Shown: in pieces, positions 15,999-23,841 of the stretch
How the letters are laid out: each line of letters opens with the position of its first letter
How positions within the stretch are numbered: the stretch's first letter is position 1
Assembly (NCBI GenBank): GCA_023412755.1
Contig: JAEZCB010000074.1
Span: 1-23,841 of the forward strand
Length of the DNA stretch: 23,841 bases
Reading direction: 5' to 3'
DNA from: Bacteroidota bacterium
Lineage (GTDB): Bacteria; Bacteroidota; Bacteroidia; Flavobacteriales_F; PHOS-HE28
Position numbers and translations under genes: made by a program
Notes under the pieces: model-generated
Told to the model about the DNA's origin: nothing
Seen by the model: only the letters and a program-made list of their open reading frames with translations
The model's database searches: none

Positions 15999-17848
15999 AT
16001 TACGAAGGCCGCAAATATGTGCTGATCGCCGGGGTGTTGTTCATCTCGCTGGTCTTCATCATCCGGCTGTTTTGGATCCAGGTGGTGGATGATCGGTGGA
16101 AAGCCGAAGCCGCCAACATGGCGGAACGAAAAGTGACCGTTTATCCCAGCCGGGGCCTTGTTTACGATCGCAAGGAGAGGCTGCTCGTGGCCAACACGCC
16201 GGTCTATGACCTGATGGTGGTGCCGAAGGAGGTGAAACCCTTCGACACAGCGGCATTCTGCAAGCTCATCTCAATTGATCCGAGTGATCTGCGTAAAAGG
16301 CTGAATGAAGCACGCATATGGTCCAGGCACAAACCCAGCGTTCTGGAAAAGCAGATCCCAGCCGGGCAATACGCCGCCATAAGTGTGCATCTGCACAAAT
16401 ACCCGGGCTTTTATGGCCAGAGCCGTACCCTGCGCACCTATCCACCCCATTCCGCCGCACACCTGCTCGGCTACCTGAGCGAGGTGGATGCCAAGAAAGT
16501 GAAGGAGGATCCATACTACCGTTCCGGTGACGTGATCGGTGTGGGCGGCCTGGAATCCTATTATGAACCGGAACTGCGTGGCCGGCGCGGGGTCCGGTAC
16601 GTATTGGTGGATGTGCACAACAACGTGAAGGGTCCCTATAAAGACGGGCAATTCGATACCCTGGCGGTGGAAGGACTGGACCTGTTCACCGGTATCGATC
16701 TGGATGTGCAGCAACTGGGTGAAAAGCTCATGCGGAACAAGAAGGGAAGCATTGTAGCGCTGGACCCGAAGACCGGCGAAGTGCTTTGCCTTGTCTCCAG
16801 CCCCACCTATGATCCGGAGTTGCTTGTGGGCCGCGTGCGCAACACCAACTATGGAGTGCTGCAGCGTGATCCGATAAAACCACTTTTCGATCGTGCGCTA
16901 CAGGCGCAGTATCCGCCGGGTTCCATATACAAGATCGTGCAATCGCTGATCGCTTTGGAAATGGGCGTGATCACGCCGAATACCGGTTTCCCATGTAATA
17001 AAAGCCAGGTCGGTTGCCACCCGCACCCGAACGCTGGCAACATCATCCACGCCATACAATACTCCTGCAACCCGTATTACTACATGGTGTTCAAACGCAT
17101 GGTGGAGCAGGAGAAGGACCGTAAGAGCAGATTCAAGGATGCGGCCATCGGGCTTGGCGAATGGGAGGGCTACATGAAGGAGTTCGGTATCGGTGAACGG
17201 CCGCGGATCGATCTGCCTGCTGTCAAATCCGGCAATCTACCCGGACCCGCCTACTACGATCGCAAGTACGGCAAGGAACGGTGGGCCTTCAGCACCATCT
17301 ATTCCGTAAGCATCGGGCAGGGCGAAGTGTTGGTGGCACCATTGCAGATGGCCAACCTGGCGGCCATATTCGCCAACAAAGGCTGGTACTATGATCCGCA
17401 CGTGGTGCGGGCCATAGGCCATCCGGATAGCCTGCAGCGGAAGTATTTGGAGAAACACCACACAGGCATCGACCCCAAGTGGTATGAACCCATACAGGAA
17501 GGCATGCGGCGGGTGGTGGAGGAACCCGGGGGAACAGCGAGACAGGCACGTATACCAGGTATAACGGTCTGTGGAAAAACAGGCACCGCCGAAAATCCGC
17601 ATGGCAAGGACCATGCGGTCTTCATCGCCTTCGCGCCCATGGAGGACCCCAAGATCGCCATAGCGGTGTATGTGGAGAATTCCGGGTTCGGGGGAACCTG
17701 GGCCGCACCCATCGCCAGCCTGTTGATCGAGCAATACCTCACCGGGAAGACCACCAGGCCGGAATTGGAGAAAAAGATGCTCGAAGCGGATCTGATCGCC
17801 GCGGAGGCGAATTACGTGAAGCCACCCAAAAAGCCCCGCAGAAGATGA
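15995..17848 (+). CDS. mrdA: Penicillin-binding protein 2 (elongation-specific class B transpeptidase)
   Basis: A 617-residue monofunctional transpeptidase that crosslinks lateral-wall peptidoglycan with RodA. One membrane helix (about 8-29) is followed by the pedestal domain (PSRGLVYDRKERLL at 51-64, GVGGLESYYEPELRG at 182-196) and the catalytic domain. The active-site triad is complete: SIYK (Ser310, Lys313), SCN (357-359) and KTG (528-530). A Cys/His cluster, Cys334, Cys341, His342, His344, His352 and Cys358, lies between the first two motifs and may be a zinc site. The C-terminus is basic (PKKPRRR). The ATG at 15995 overlaps the mreD stop and the TGA overlaps the rodA start. Confidence 0.96.
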   Translation: MNYEGRKYVLIAGVLFISLVFIIRLFWIQVVDDRWKAEAANMAERKVTVYPSRGLVYDRKERLLVANTPVYDLMVVPKEVKPFDTAAFCKLISIDPSDLRKRLNEARIWSRHKPSVLEKQIPAGQYAAISVHLHKYPGFYGQSRTLRTYPPHSAAHLLGYLSEVDAKKVKEDPYYRSGDVIGVGGLESYYEPELRGRRGVRYVLVDVHNNVKGPYKDGQFDTLAVEGLDLFTGIDLDVQQLGEKLMRNKKGSIVALDPKTGEVLCLVSSPTYDPELLVGRVRNTNYGVLQRDPIKPLFDRALQAQYPPGSIYKIVQSLIALEMGVITPNTGFPCNKSQVGCHPHPNAGNIIHAIQYSCNPYYYMVFKRMVEQEKDRKSRFKDAAIGLGEWEGYMKEFGIGERPRIDLPAVKSGNLPGPAYYDRKYGKERWAFSTIYSVSIGQGEVLVAPLQMANLAAIFANKGWYYDPHVVRAIGHPDSLQRKYLEKHHTGIDPKWYEPIQEGMRRVVEEPGGTARQARIPGITVCGKTGTAENPHGKDHAVFIAFAPMEDPKIAIAVYVENSGFGGTWAAPIASLLIEQYLTGKTTRPELEKKMLEADLIAAEANYVKPPKKPRRR

Positions 17849-19164
17849 GCGCACGGGAGAATGTGGCCACCAATTTCGACAAGCCGCTTCTGCTGCTGTA
17901 CCTGGCTCTTATGTTCATGGGTTGGGCCAACATCTATTCCGCTGCGTACGATCCGGAGTTCCCCAGCATGTTCGATCAAAGCAGGGAATATGGGAAGCAG
18001 GCCGTTTGGATGGGGATCAGTCTGGTCGTGGGGGGTGGCATTCTCCTTATTCGCGGGGAAATGTTCCGCGATTCCGCATATGCCGTGTACGGCTTCGTGC
18101 TGCTTTTGCTGGTGGGGGTACTGCTGTTCGGCAAGGAAGTGAATGGCGCCAAGGCCTGGTTCGGTGTGGGCGCGTTCGGCATCCAGCCTGCCGAGTTCGC
18201 CAAATTCGCCACCGCGCTCGCCCTGAGCCGTTACCTGAGTGGACTCAAAGCGCTCGCGGACATGCGCAGCAGGGTGATCAGCGCCTTGATCATTCTTACC
18301 CCTGTGGCCTTGATCATGCTTCAGCCGGACACCGGCACCGCACTGGTCTCAGGAGCATTCATCCTGGTCTTATATCGCGAAGGACTTTCGGGCAACGTGC
18401 TCCTGCTTGCCATCCTCGCAGCAGTGCTTTCGGTACTCTCCCTGATCTTGAAGGAATCCACCTTCGATGTACCCTTTTCCAGGGAGCCGATCGGGGGCCA
18501 CCGTTTCCTCATGGCCACCATTGCGATAGTGGGTGTGCTCGCCTTTTGGGTGGTTCGCAATCTCGTACTCAAACGCTTTCGCAAGCGCCTGTATGGTCTT
18601 ATCCTATTCGGTGTCCTTGGCTCGATCGTCTTCATAGGGAGCGTGGACCGCATGGTGGAGAAAATGGCGCCGCACCAGCAGATCCGCATACGCATCATGC
18701 TCGGGCTCGAGGAGGACCCGCAGGGCTATGGATATAATGTGAAGCAAAGCCAGACGGCCATTGGTTCCGGAGGTCTTACAGGAAAAGGCTTCCTGCAGGG
18801 CACTTTGACCAAATACAAGTACGTGCCCATGCAAAGCACCGACTTCATCTTCTGCACCGTGGGGGAGGAATGGGGCTTCATGGGCACCACATTCATCGTG
18901 ATCATATTCACGGTGCTCATTCTGCGTATCATTCAAATAAGTGATCGGCAACGCAGCAAATTCACACGCATATATGCCTACTGTGTCGCAAGCATATTCT
19001 TCCTCCATTTGATGATCAATGTGGGCATGACGATCGGCCTTGCCCCTGTTATCGGTATCCCCTTGCCCTTCTTCAGCTACGGCGGCAGCTCCATGGTGGC
19101 ATTCACCATTCTTCTCGGGATACTTGCCAGGCTGGACGCTGAACGGCTTGCGCAACTGCGTTGA
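17845..19164 (+). CDS. rodA: SEDS peptidoglycan glycosyltransferase RodA
   Basis: A 439-residue polytopic SEDS-family polymerase that builds glycan strands from lipid II, paired with PBP2. Signatures: NGAKAWFG (100-107), QPAEFAKFA (114-122), QPDTGTA (160-166), QSQTAIGSGGLTGKGFLQGT (301-320), STDFIF (331-336, with Asp333 matching the essential SEDS Asp) and GIPLPFFSYGGSSM (404-417). It is longer than E. coli RodA (370); the extra length is mostly residues about 204-275, which hold two additional hydrophobic segments, as I recall for Bacteroidetes RodA. It is the last gene of the cluster, and no T-rich terminator follows its stop. Confidence 0.96.
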   Translation: MSARENVATNFDKPLLLLYLALMFMGWANIYSAAYDPEFPSMFDQSREYGKQAVWMGISLVVGGGILLIRGEMFRDSAYAVYGFVLLLLVGVLLFGKEVNGAKAWFGVGAFGIQPAEFAKFATALALSRYLSGLKALADMRSRVISALIILTPVALIMLQPDTGTALVSGAFILVLYREGLSGNVLLLAILAAVLSVLSLILKESTFDVPFSREPIGGHRFLMATIAIVGVLAFWVVRNLVLKRFRKRLYGLILFGVLGSIVFIGSVDRMVEKMAPHQQIRIRIMLGLEEDPQGYGYNVKQSQTAIGSGGLTGKGFLQGTLTKYKYVPMQSTDFIFCTVGEEWGFMGTTFIVIIFTVLILRIIQISDRQRSKFTRIYAYCVASIFFLHLMINVGMTIGLAPVIGIPLPFFSYGGSSMVAFTILLGILARLDAERLAQLR

Positions 19165-19303
19165 GCGGGGCTGAAACCTCCCCCACATGGGTGGATATAA
19201 TAAGAAGATCCACGGGGCAAATCGCAGGATCGGACTAAATTCACGCCCCGATCGATCTTCCGGGCAACTTCCGGAGTTGCTGAATGGTCATTTCCGCGAA
19301 CCG
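19165..19303 (+). promoter_or_regulatory. Leader region of the first surface adhesin (promoter-like box and small hairpin)
   Basis: The 139 bases between rodA and the adhesin contain TAAATTCACGCC at 19236-19247, similar to the purH -7 box (TAAACTTGCGCC). No convincing -33 TTG is present. The hairpin GCAACT / AGTTGC with a 5-base loop lies at 19264-19280, 23 bases before ATG 19304. The promoter-like box would place the transcript start near 19250, which argues against coding sequence upstream of 19304. No clear terminator for rodA is seen. Confidence 0.3.
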
Positions 19304-22300
19304 ATGAAGCCAATTTTGATGAGCCTCCGCCAAAGCCTGTTCCTTGTGCTTGTTTTCCCTGTAGGCATGGTGCATGCCCAGCTCGTGGTGGATGAATCGC
19401 TCACACCCACCCAATTGGTGAATGATGTACTCCTTGGCGGCGGGGTCACGGCCAACAACATTTCCTTCAACGGCATTCCTTCACCAGGAGCAGCTCAATG
19501 GGGCTCGGGGTCATTCACGAATTTCGGAACGAACCTGGGGCTGAACGCAGGCATCATTCTCGCTTCGGGTTTCGCCTCTAGCGCGCCCGGCCTTGGCGGA
19601 ACGGTGGTCGGCGACTTCCTCAATACCGGTTCCGATCCGGACCTGGCGGCCATCGCCGGGTTCCAGGTCTTCGATCGTTCTGTTCTGGAATTCGATTTCA
19701 CAGCCACCGGTGATTCGATCCGCTTCAGGTATGTCTTCGCCTCCTGTGAATACCCGGATTTTGTCTGCAGCGATGTGAATGATGCGTTCGGTTTCTTCCT
19801 GAGTGGCCCCGGGATCAATGGCCCTTACTCGAACAATGCGGCGAACATCGCATTGATCCCCGGCACCACCATTCCCATATCCATCAACACGGTCAACAAT
19901 GGCATAGCGGCGGTGGATCCGCTCTATTGTTCTTCCCAGGATCCCAATTGGCAATCCAATACGGTGTATTTCGTGGACAATATGTTCATCAACGGCCTTA
20001 CCTATGGAGGCTTCACCGTTGTGATGGAGGCCGCCGCCGAAGTGCAGTGTGGTGAGACCTATCACATCAAGATCGCCATCGGTGATGCGGGTGATGAGAT
20101 CTACGATTCAGCTGTTTTCCTTGAAGCCGGCAGCTTTACAAGCCCTGGACAGGTGATCCCAGTTCTTGAAGCAGGGGTCGGTATCATTGGCAATACGATC
20201 ACCGAAGGTTGCGGGCCGGTGGAATTCATTTTTGAACGGGAGGGCGATACCGGCTCGAACGCTGTTGTGGACCTGGTGATCTCCGGTACAGCAACGGCCG
20301 GAGTGGATTATTCACCCGCTTTTCCAGCTCAACTGAACTTCGCGCCAGGAGAGACCAGCCAGTCCCTATTCCTTGATGTACCGATCGATGGTGATGCTTC
20401 AGAGACATTGATCATCACCGTGATCACCAGTCAAGGCTGTGCAGGCAATTCGGATAATGAATTCACCTTCAACATAGTACCTCAGCCCCCGTTGGACGTG
20501 CAATTGGATGATGTGCTGGTCGATTGTGGGGAACAGGTGTTCCTTACTCCGACGGTAGCAGGAGGGATCGGTGAATATACCTATACGTGGAGCACCGGTG
20601 AGGTGGATCCAAGCATCGTATTGATCCCTGATGGCGACACCACCATCGACCTTACTGTGGGTGATGCCTGCGGTGTGGCTTCCGTGGATGTGTCCGCCAC
20701 CATCACGGTGAACGCGCCGCCGATCACGATCACCGTAACGGATGAATTGGGCTTGCCATGTGGCGTTGAAGGCACTATTGAAGTGGAGGACCTCCAGGGA
20801 GGCAACGGAAATATCACTTACGAATGGACCTTGAATGGAGCATACGTGGGTAATACCTCATCGATCCAGGTGACCGGTGGTGTACCCGAGTATTATGTGG
20901 TGACCGTGACCGATGGCTGCGGCACCACGGACCAGGATAGTGTGCTGGTCTATGCCCTTGATGCTCCACCCCTGGAGATCGAAATGTCTCCCAGTGTGGT
21001 ATTGCCTTGTGATGGGGAGGTGCAGGTTTCCGTGGTGGAAGTGTTTGGAGGCAGCGGCATCTACACGTATCAATGGTCGTTCAACGGAACACTACTTGGT
21101 ACCGCAGCCACGCAAACCGCAGCGAATGCAGGCACCTACGAGGTGGTGGTCACGGAGAGCTGTGGGGGTACCATACAGGGCAGTGTGGAGGTGACCATGC
21201 AGGATCCGCCCGCCCTGGACATCAGTGTAAGCCCCGATATGGAGGTGCCATGCCAGCAACAGACACAGGTGAGCATGACCGCGATCGGTGGCACCGGCCC
21301 ATTCACATTCAACTGGTCCATCAATGGTTCCACGGTATCCAGCGCACCCAACTACATGGCCACCGCTGGCACACCCACATACTATGTGGCCACCATAAGC
21401 GATGCGTGTGGCCAGGTGACACAGGATAGTGTGCTGGTGTCATCCATCGTGGACAATGATCTGGAAATAGCTACCGCCGGTGATGTATCAGTGATCTGCC
21501 CTGGTGAGAATGCCACGCTGGAGATACTCGGCACGGACGGTTCGGTCGGCAACGTTACCTATACCTGGCTGGATGAGAATGGTGACCTTGTTGCCACAGG
21601 CCAGACCTTGAGCCTAGGTGTGGACAGCACGCAGACCTTCACGATCATGGCCATTGATGAATGTGCCAACTCCGGCAGCACCACCATATCAGCGATCCTC
21701 CCATTCACACCGGCCATGATCCTGGAAGTGCCCAATGACACTTTGATCTGTGCCGGCGAAACGATCGATCTGATGTTGGAGGTCACTGGTGGCTCCGGAA
21801 ATTATTTCATCGATTGGCAAGGTCAAGACCATTCCGATCCTGTGCTTTCCGTTGCGCCGCAACAGGATACATGGTATAATGTGACGGTGATGGACCATTG
21901 TGGTGTGATCGCCACCGAACAGGTGCATGTGATGGTGGAGCACTTCACCATCGGTATCGTTGAAACACCCAATGGTCAACCCGATGAGTGGTACCTGCAG
22001 GCGGCCACCAGTCCTTCGGCAGAGATCATGACTTGGGATATGGGTGATGGGACCCGCTACCGTGGCTCGGAGGTCGTTCACCGCTATGCCGATCTCGAGC
22101 CACACCTCGTTACGTTGTATGCCGTATCACCCAACGGCTGTAAGGATACCACCGCTATTGAGATCACCCCACCAGCGGTGCTTCATTTCCCGAACACCTT
22201 CACACCGGACGGTGATGGCATCAACGACCTTTTCGGCCCCATCTGGAATGCCGTCGATGAATTCGCGATGACCATATTCGATCGTTGGGGGCAGGTGGTG

Positions 22301-22465
22301 TTCCAAACCACCGATCTCACGACCCAGTGGGACGGCTCGATCAATGGTTCAGGCCAGCCGATGACCGGTGTGTATGTGTACACTTACCAGGCCAGTGGGC
22401 GCTTCTTCTCTGTCACTGAGGGAATAGGGCATGTGACCGTGCTGATGGGACGTCCTGAATATTAG
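19304..22465 (+). CDS. Giant surface adhesin: choice-of-anchor L, Calx-beta, six Ig-like repeats, type B T9SS domain
   Basis: A 1053-residue protein from ATG 19304 (ATG 19319 also possible). The frame is open from 19187, but a signal peptide, SLRQSLFLVLVFPVGMVHAQ, begins just after the chosen start. Order of domains: choice-of-anchor L domain (about 28-270, with VLEFDF, FRYVFAS, NDAFGFFLSGPGI); Calx-beta-like domain (about 304-390, SGTATAGVDY); six Ig-like repeats of about 80-95 residues with paired Cys (about 395-880); a PKD-like domain (about 882-955, TWDMGDGT); and a gliding-motility-associated type B T9SS C-terminus (about 962-1053, FPNTFTPDGDGINDLF, IFDRWGQVVF, GVYVYTYQA). Family knowledge: type B cargo is exported by the T9SS and held with SprF-like partners. 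Role: cell-surface adhesion or motility; ligand unknown. A paralog follows directly. Confidence 0.9.
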   Translation: MKPILMSLRQSLFLVLVFPVGMVHAQLVVDESLTPTQLVNDVLLGGGVTANNISFNGIPSPGAAQWGSGSFTNFGTNLGLNAGIILASGFASSAPGLGGTVVGDFLNTGSDPDLAAIAGFQVFDRSVLEFDFTATGDSIRFRYVFASCEYPDFVCSDVNDAFGFFLSGPGINGPYSNNAANIALIPGTTIPISINTVNNGIAAVDPLYCSSQDPNWQSNTVYFVDNMFINGLTYGGFTVVMEAAAEVQCGETYHIKIAIGDAGDEIYDSAVFLEAGSFTSPGQVIPVLEAGVGIIGNTITEGCGPVEFIFEREGDTGSNAVVDLVISGTATAGVDYSPAFPAQLNFAPGETSQSLFLDVPIDGDASETLIITVITSQGCAGNSDNEFTFNIVPQPPLDVQLDDVLVDCGEQVFLTPTVAGGIGEYTYTWSTGEVDPSIVLIPDGDTTIDLTVGDACGVASVDVSATITVNAPPITITVTDELGLPCGVEGTIEVEDLQGGNGNITYEWTLNGAYVGNTSSIQVTGGVPEYYVVTVTDGCGTTDQDSVLVYALDAPPLEIEMSPSVVLPCDGEVQVSVVEVFGGSGIYTYQWSFNGTLLGTAATQTAANAGTYEVVVTESCGGTIQGSVEVTMQDPPALDISVSPDMEVPCQQQTQVSMTAIGGTGPFTFNWSINGSTVSSAPNYMATAGTPTYYVATISDACGQVTQDSVLVSSIVDNDLEIATAGDVSVICPGENATLEILGTDGSVGNVTYTWLDENGDLVATGQTLSLGVDSTQTFTIMAIDECANSGSTTISAILPFTPAMILEVPNDTLICAGETIDLMLEVTGGSGNYFIDWQGQDHSDPVLSVAPQQDTWYNVTVMDHCGVIATEQVHVMVEHFTIGIVETPNGQPDEWYLQAATSPSAEIMTWDMGDGTRYRGSEVVHRYADLEPHLVTLYAVSPNGCKDTTAIEITPPAVLHFPNTFTPDGDGINDLFGPIWNAVDEFAMTIFDRWGQVVFQTTDLTTQWDGSINGSGQPMTGVYVYTYQASGRFFSVTEGIGHVTVLMGRPEY
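20480..21940 (+). repeat. Six tandem Ig-like repeats in the adhesin
   Basis: Repeat starts are near 20492, 20720, 20969, 21211, 21457 and 21716. Each starts with a strand such as LDVQL, ITITV, LEIEM or LDISV, has a first Cys (DCG, LPCG, LPCD, VPCQ, VICPG, LICAG), a TYTW/TYQW/TFNW strand, and a second Cys near the end (DACG, DGCG, ESCG, DACG, DECA, DHCG). The two Cys per module would form a disulfide suited to an extracellular stalk. Repeats 2-4 are the most alike. Confidence 0.75.
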
Positions 22466-22591
22466 GAGATCCGGATAGCCTAAGGCGCACAGGGATCCAA
22501 GTCTATCCAGGTGGCACCGGTCTAGGCAACCTTTGACCTGCCGCGATGGTCTATCCTGAAAGTCTTAATTTTAGGGCACTCCAGGCGAATC
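22466..22591 (+). other. Intergenic region between the tandem adhesins
   Basis: The 126 bases contain no reading frame of note and no hairpin with a T run. Two weak promoter-like combinations are visible: AACCTTTG at 22528-22535 and TAATTTTAG at 22566-22574, the latter 17 bases before ATG 22592. Neither has a good partner at standard spacing, so whether the second adhesin has its own promoter cannot be settled. Confidence 0.3.
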
Positions 22592-23841
22592 ATGAATAGA
22601 TCCTTTCCCTTTTTCGCGTGCATCCTGATGTCACCTGTGCTCATGGCCCAGGTGACCACTGAGAACGCGCTTTCACCGGAGGAATACGTGCAACAGGTGC
22701 TGGTCGGTGAAGGTGTCCAGGTCTTCAACGTCACATATAACGGGCAGGCGAATGTGCCCGGTGGGCAACCTGGCATCGGTTCCTTCAACGCCAACAGCAC
22801 GATCCTTCAGCTGAGCTCAGGCCTGGTACTGGCCACATGTGGCATTTCCAATGTGCCAGCTGGAGGAACGTTCCAAGCTGGCTCCGGAGCAGGCGGAGAC
22901 CAGGACCTCTCCATCCTTTCCGGTGCTCCGATCAATGAACTATACGATAAGTCCGTATTGGAGTTCGACTTCATTCCCACAGGCGACACCATCAGCTTCA
23001 ACTTTGTATTCGCCTCCAGGGAATACACCTCTTTCACCTGTTCGGGTTTCAATGATGCGTTCGGCTTTTTTCTAAGTGGGCCGGGTATAACAGGTCCCTT
23101 CACGAACAATGCGAAGAACATCGCGCTGGTGCCGAACACAAATGTTCCCATCACCATCAATTCTGTGAATTCAGGCACACCCAGTGGCAGCTACCCGGCT
23201 TCCAACTGTGCTGCGGTGGATCCCAACTGGCAGGATAACAGCGTGTATTTCATACCGAATTCCGGAAGTTCAGATATCAATTTCAACGGGCTTACTGTAC
23301 CACTTACCGCCTGGTCCCTGGTCACCTGTGGAGAGACCTACCACATCAAGCTGGCCATCGCTGATGCCCAGGATGGTGGTTTTGATTCCGCCGTATTCCT
23401 TGAAGGCGGAAGCTTCACAAGTGCTGGCCAGGTGATCCCGGAACTCACGGGCGGTGTAGGCATAGATGGGAATAATATGACCGAAGGTTGCGGACCTTTC
23501 GAGTTGGTCTTCACCAGGTTGGGAGACACCACTGATGAGATCACTGTGGAACTCGTGGCCGGTGGATCGGCCGTTCCTACTGTGGATTATGAGCCTGCGC
23601 TTCCTACCGAATTGAACTTTCCATCGGGTGTGGAGCAGATCAGTATCTGGCTGGATGTACCCGTGAATGGTGGTGGCCCGGAGACCATCGAGATCACGAT
23701 CCTGCAGCTGATCGCATGCGCAGGACAAGCCATAGAAACCTCCTTCACCTTCAACATCCTCGCACCTGAACCGCTCACGGTGGATTTCTACGACATCAAC
23801 AGCAACTGCGGTGAAACACACCTGCTGGACCCGCAGGTGAG
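22592..23841 (+). CDS. Second surface adhesin, paralog of the preceding gene (3' truncated by window)
   Basis: Open from ATG 22592 to the window end (416 complete codons). Signal peptide MNRSFPFFACILMSPVLMAQ. Choice-of-anchor L domain at about 27-280 with VLEFDFIPTGDTISFNFVFAS, NDAFGFFLSGPGI and CGETYHIKLAIADA, aligning along its length with the upstream protein. A Calx-beta-like domain follows (about 300-385, TVDYEPALPTELNF). The first Ig-like repeat begins at about 395 (PLTVDFYDINSNCGETH). The downstream part, where a type B T9SS domain is expected, is outside the window. It is probably exported by the T9SS and displayed on the surface like its neighbour. Confidence 0.88.
   Translation, partial: MNRSFPFFACILMSPVLMAQVTTENALSPEEYVQQVLVGEGVQVFNVTYNGQANVPGGQPGIGSFNANSTILQLSSGLVLATCGISNVPAGGTFQAGSGAGGDQDLSILSGAPINELYDKSVLEFDFIPTGDTISFNFVFASREYTSFTCSGFNDAFGFFLSGPGITGPFTNNAKNIALVPNTNVPITINSVNSGTPSGSYPASNCAAVDPNWQDNSVYFIPNSGSSDINFNGLTVPLTAWSLVTCGETYHIKLAIADAQDGGFDSAVFLEGGSFTSAGQVIPELTGGVGIDGNNMTEGCGPFELVFTRLGDTTDEITVELVAGGSAVPTVDYEPALPTELNFPSGVEQISIWLDVPVNGGGPETIEITILQLIACAGQAIETSFTFNILAPEPLTVDFYDINSNCGETHLLDPQV

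Noticed and set aside
17922..18737. A 271-codon plus-strand frame inside rodA
   Set aside because: RodA in the other frame has complete SEDS motifs, and this frame gives a His/Arg/Pro-rich translation without membrane segments or motifs.
19187..19303. A 39-residue N-terminal extension of the first adhesin
   Set aside because: It would put a hydrophilic stretch before the signal peptide and cover the promoter-like box at 19236.

Overview
This window looks like chromosomal DNA from a Bacteroidetes (Bacteroidota) bacterium, probably Flavobacteriales-like with fairly high GC content. The evidence is Bacteroidetes-specific proteins: a TonB-dependent receptor with an N-terminal carboxypeptidase-regulatory-like domain, an outer-membrane beta-barrel protein, type IX secretion (T9SS) sorting domains of type A and type B, choice-of-anchor L / Calx-beta / Ig-repeat adhesins, and the gene order purH-mreB-mreC-mreD-mrdA-rodA. 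Promoter-like sequences resemble the Bacteroidetes TTG-N19-TAnnTTTG pattern. I see no mobile element, CRISPR array, tRNA or rRNA. No gene-free stretch exceeds 200 bases.

Layout. 1-854: the tail of an unidentified gene overlapping a LOG-family nucleotide phosphoribohydrolase. 947-5218: a TonB-dependent receptor followed by a beta-helix-like lipoprotein, separated by a strong terminator but sharing an upstream motif; they may be functional partners at the outer membrane. 5417-8362: a secreted metzincin protease with FN3, PPC and FN3 domains and a conserved C-terminal module ending in two dockerin-like NDRD repeats. 8376-11019 (minus strand): a secreted protein of four 121-residue Cys-rich modules with a type A T9SS tail, then a YqaA/VTT membrane protein. 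A 152-bp divergent region with two perfect palindromes separates these from an outer-membrane beta-barrel gene (11172-11852).

11976-19164: purH followed by the complete rod elongation set mreB, mreC, mreD, mrdA (PBP2) and rodA. mreC-mreD-mrdA-rodA are linked by three consecutive 4-base ATGA overlaps. A hairpin at the mreB stop codon may separate expression of abundant MreB from the scarce membrane proteins.

19304-23841: two tandem paralogous giant surface proteins, the second cut off by the window end. The first ends in a type B (gliding-motility-associated) T9SS domain.

The core (purH, mre/mrd/rod) is ordinary and confidently assigned. The less described material is in the secreted proteins: the NDRD C-terminal module, the A-B-A-B Cys module array, and the palindrome pair in the divergent promoter. 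I do not see a clear new defence or mobile system.
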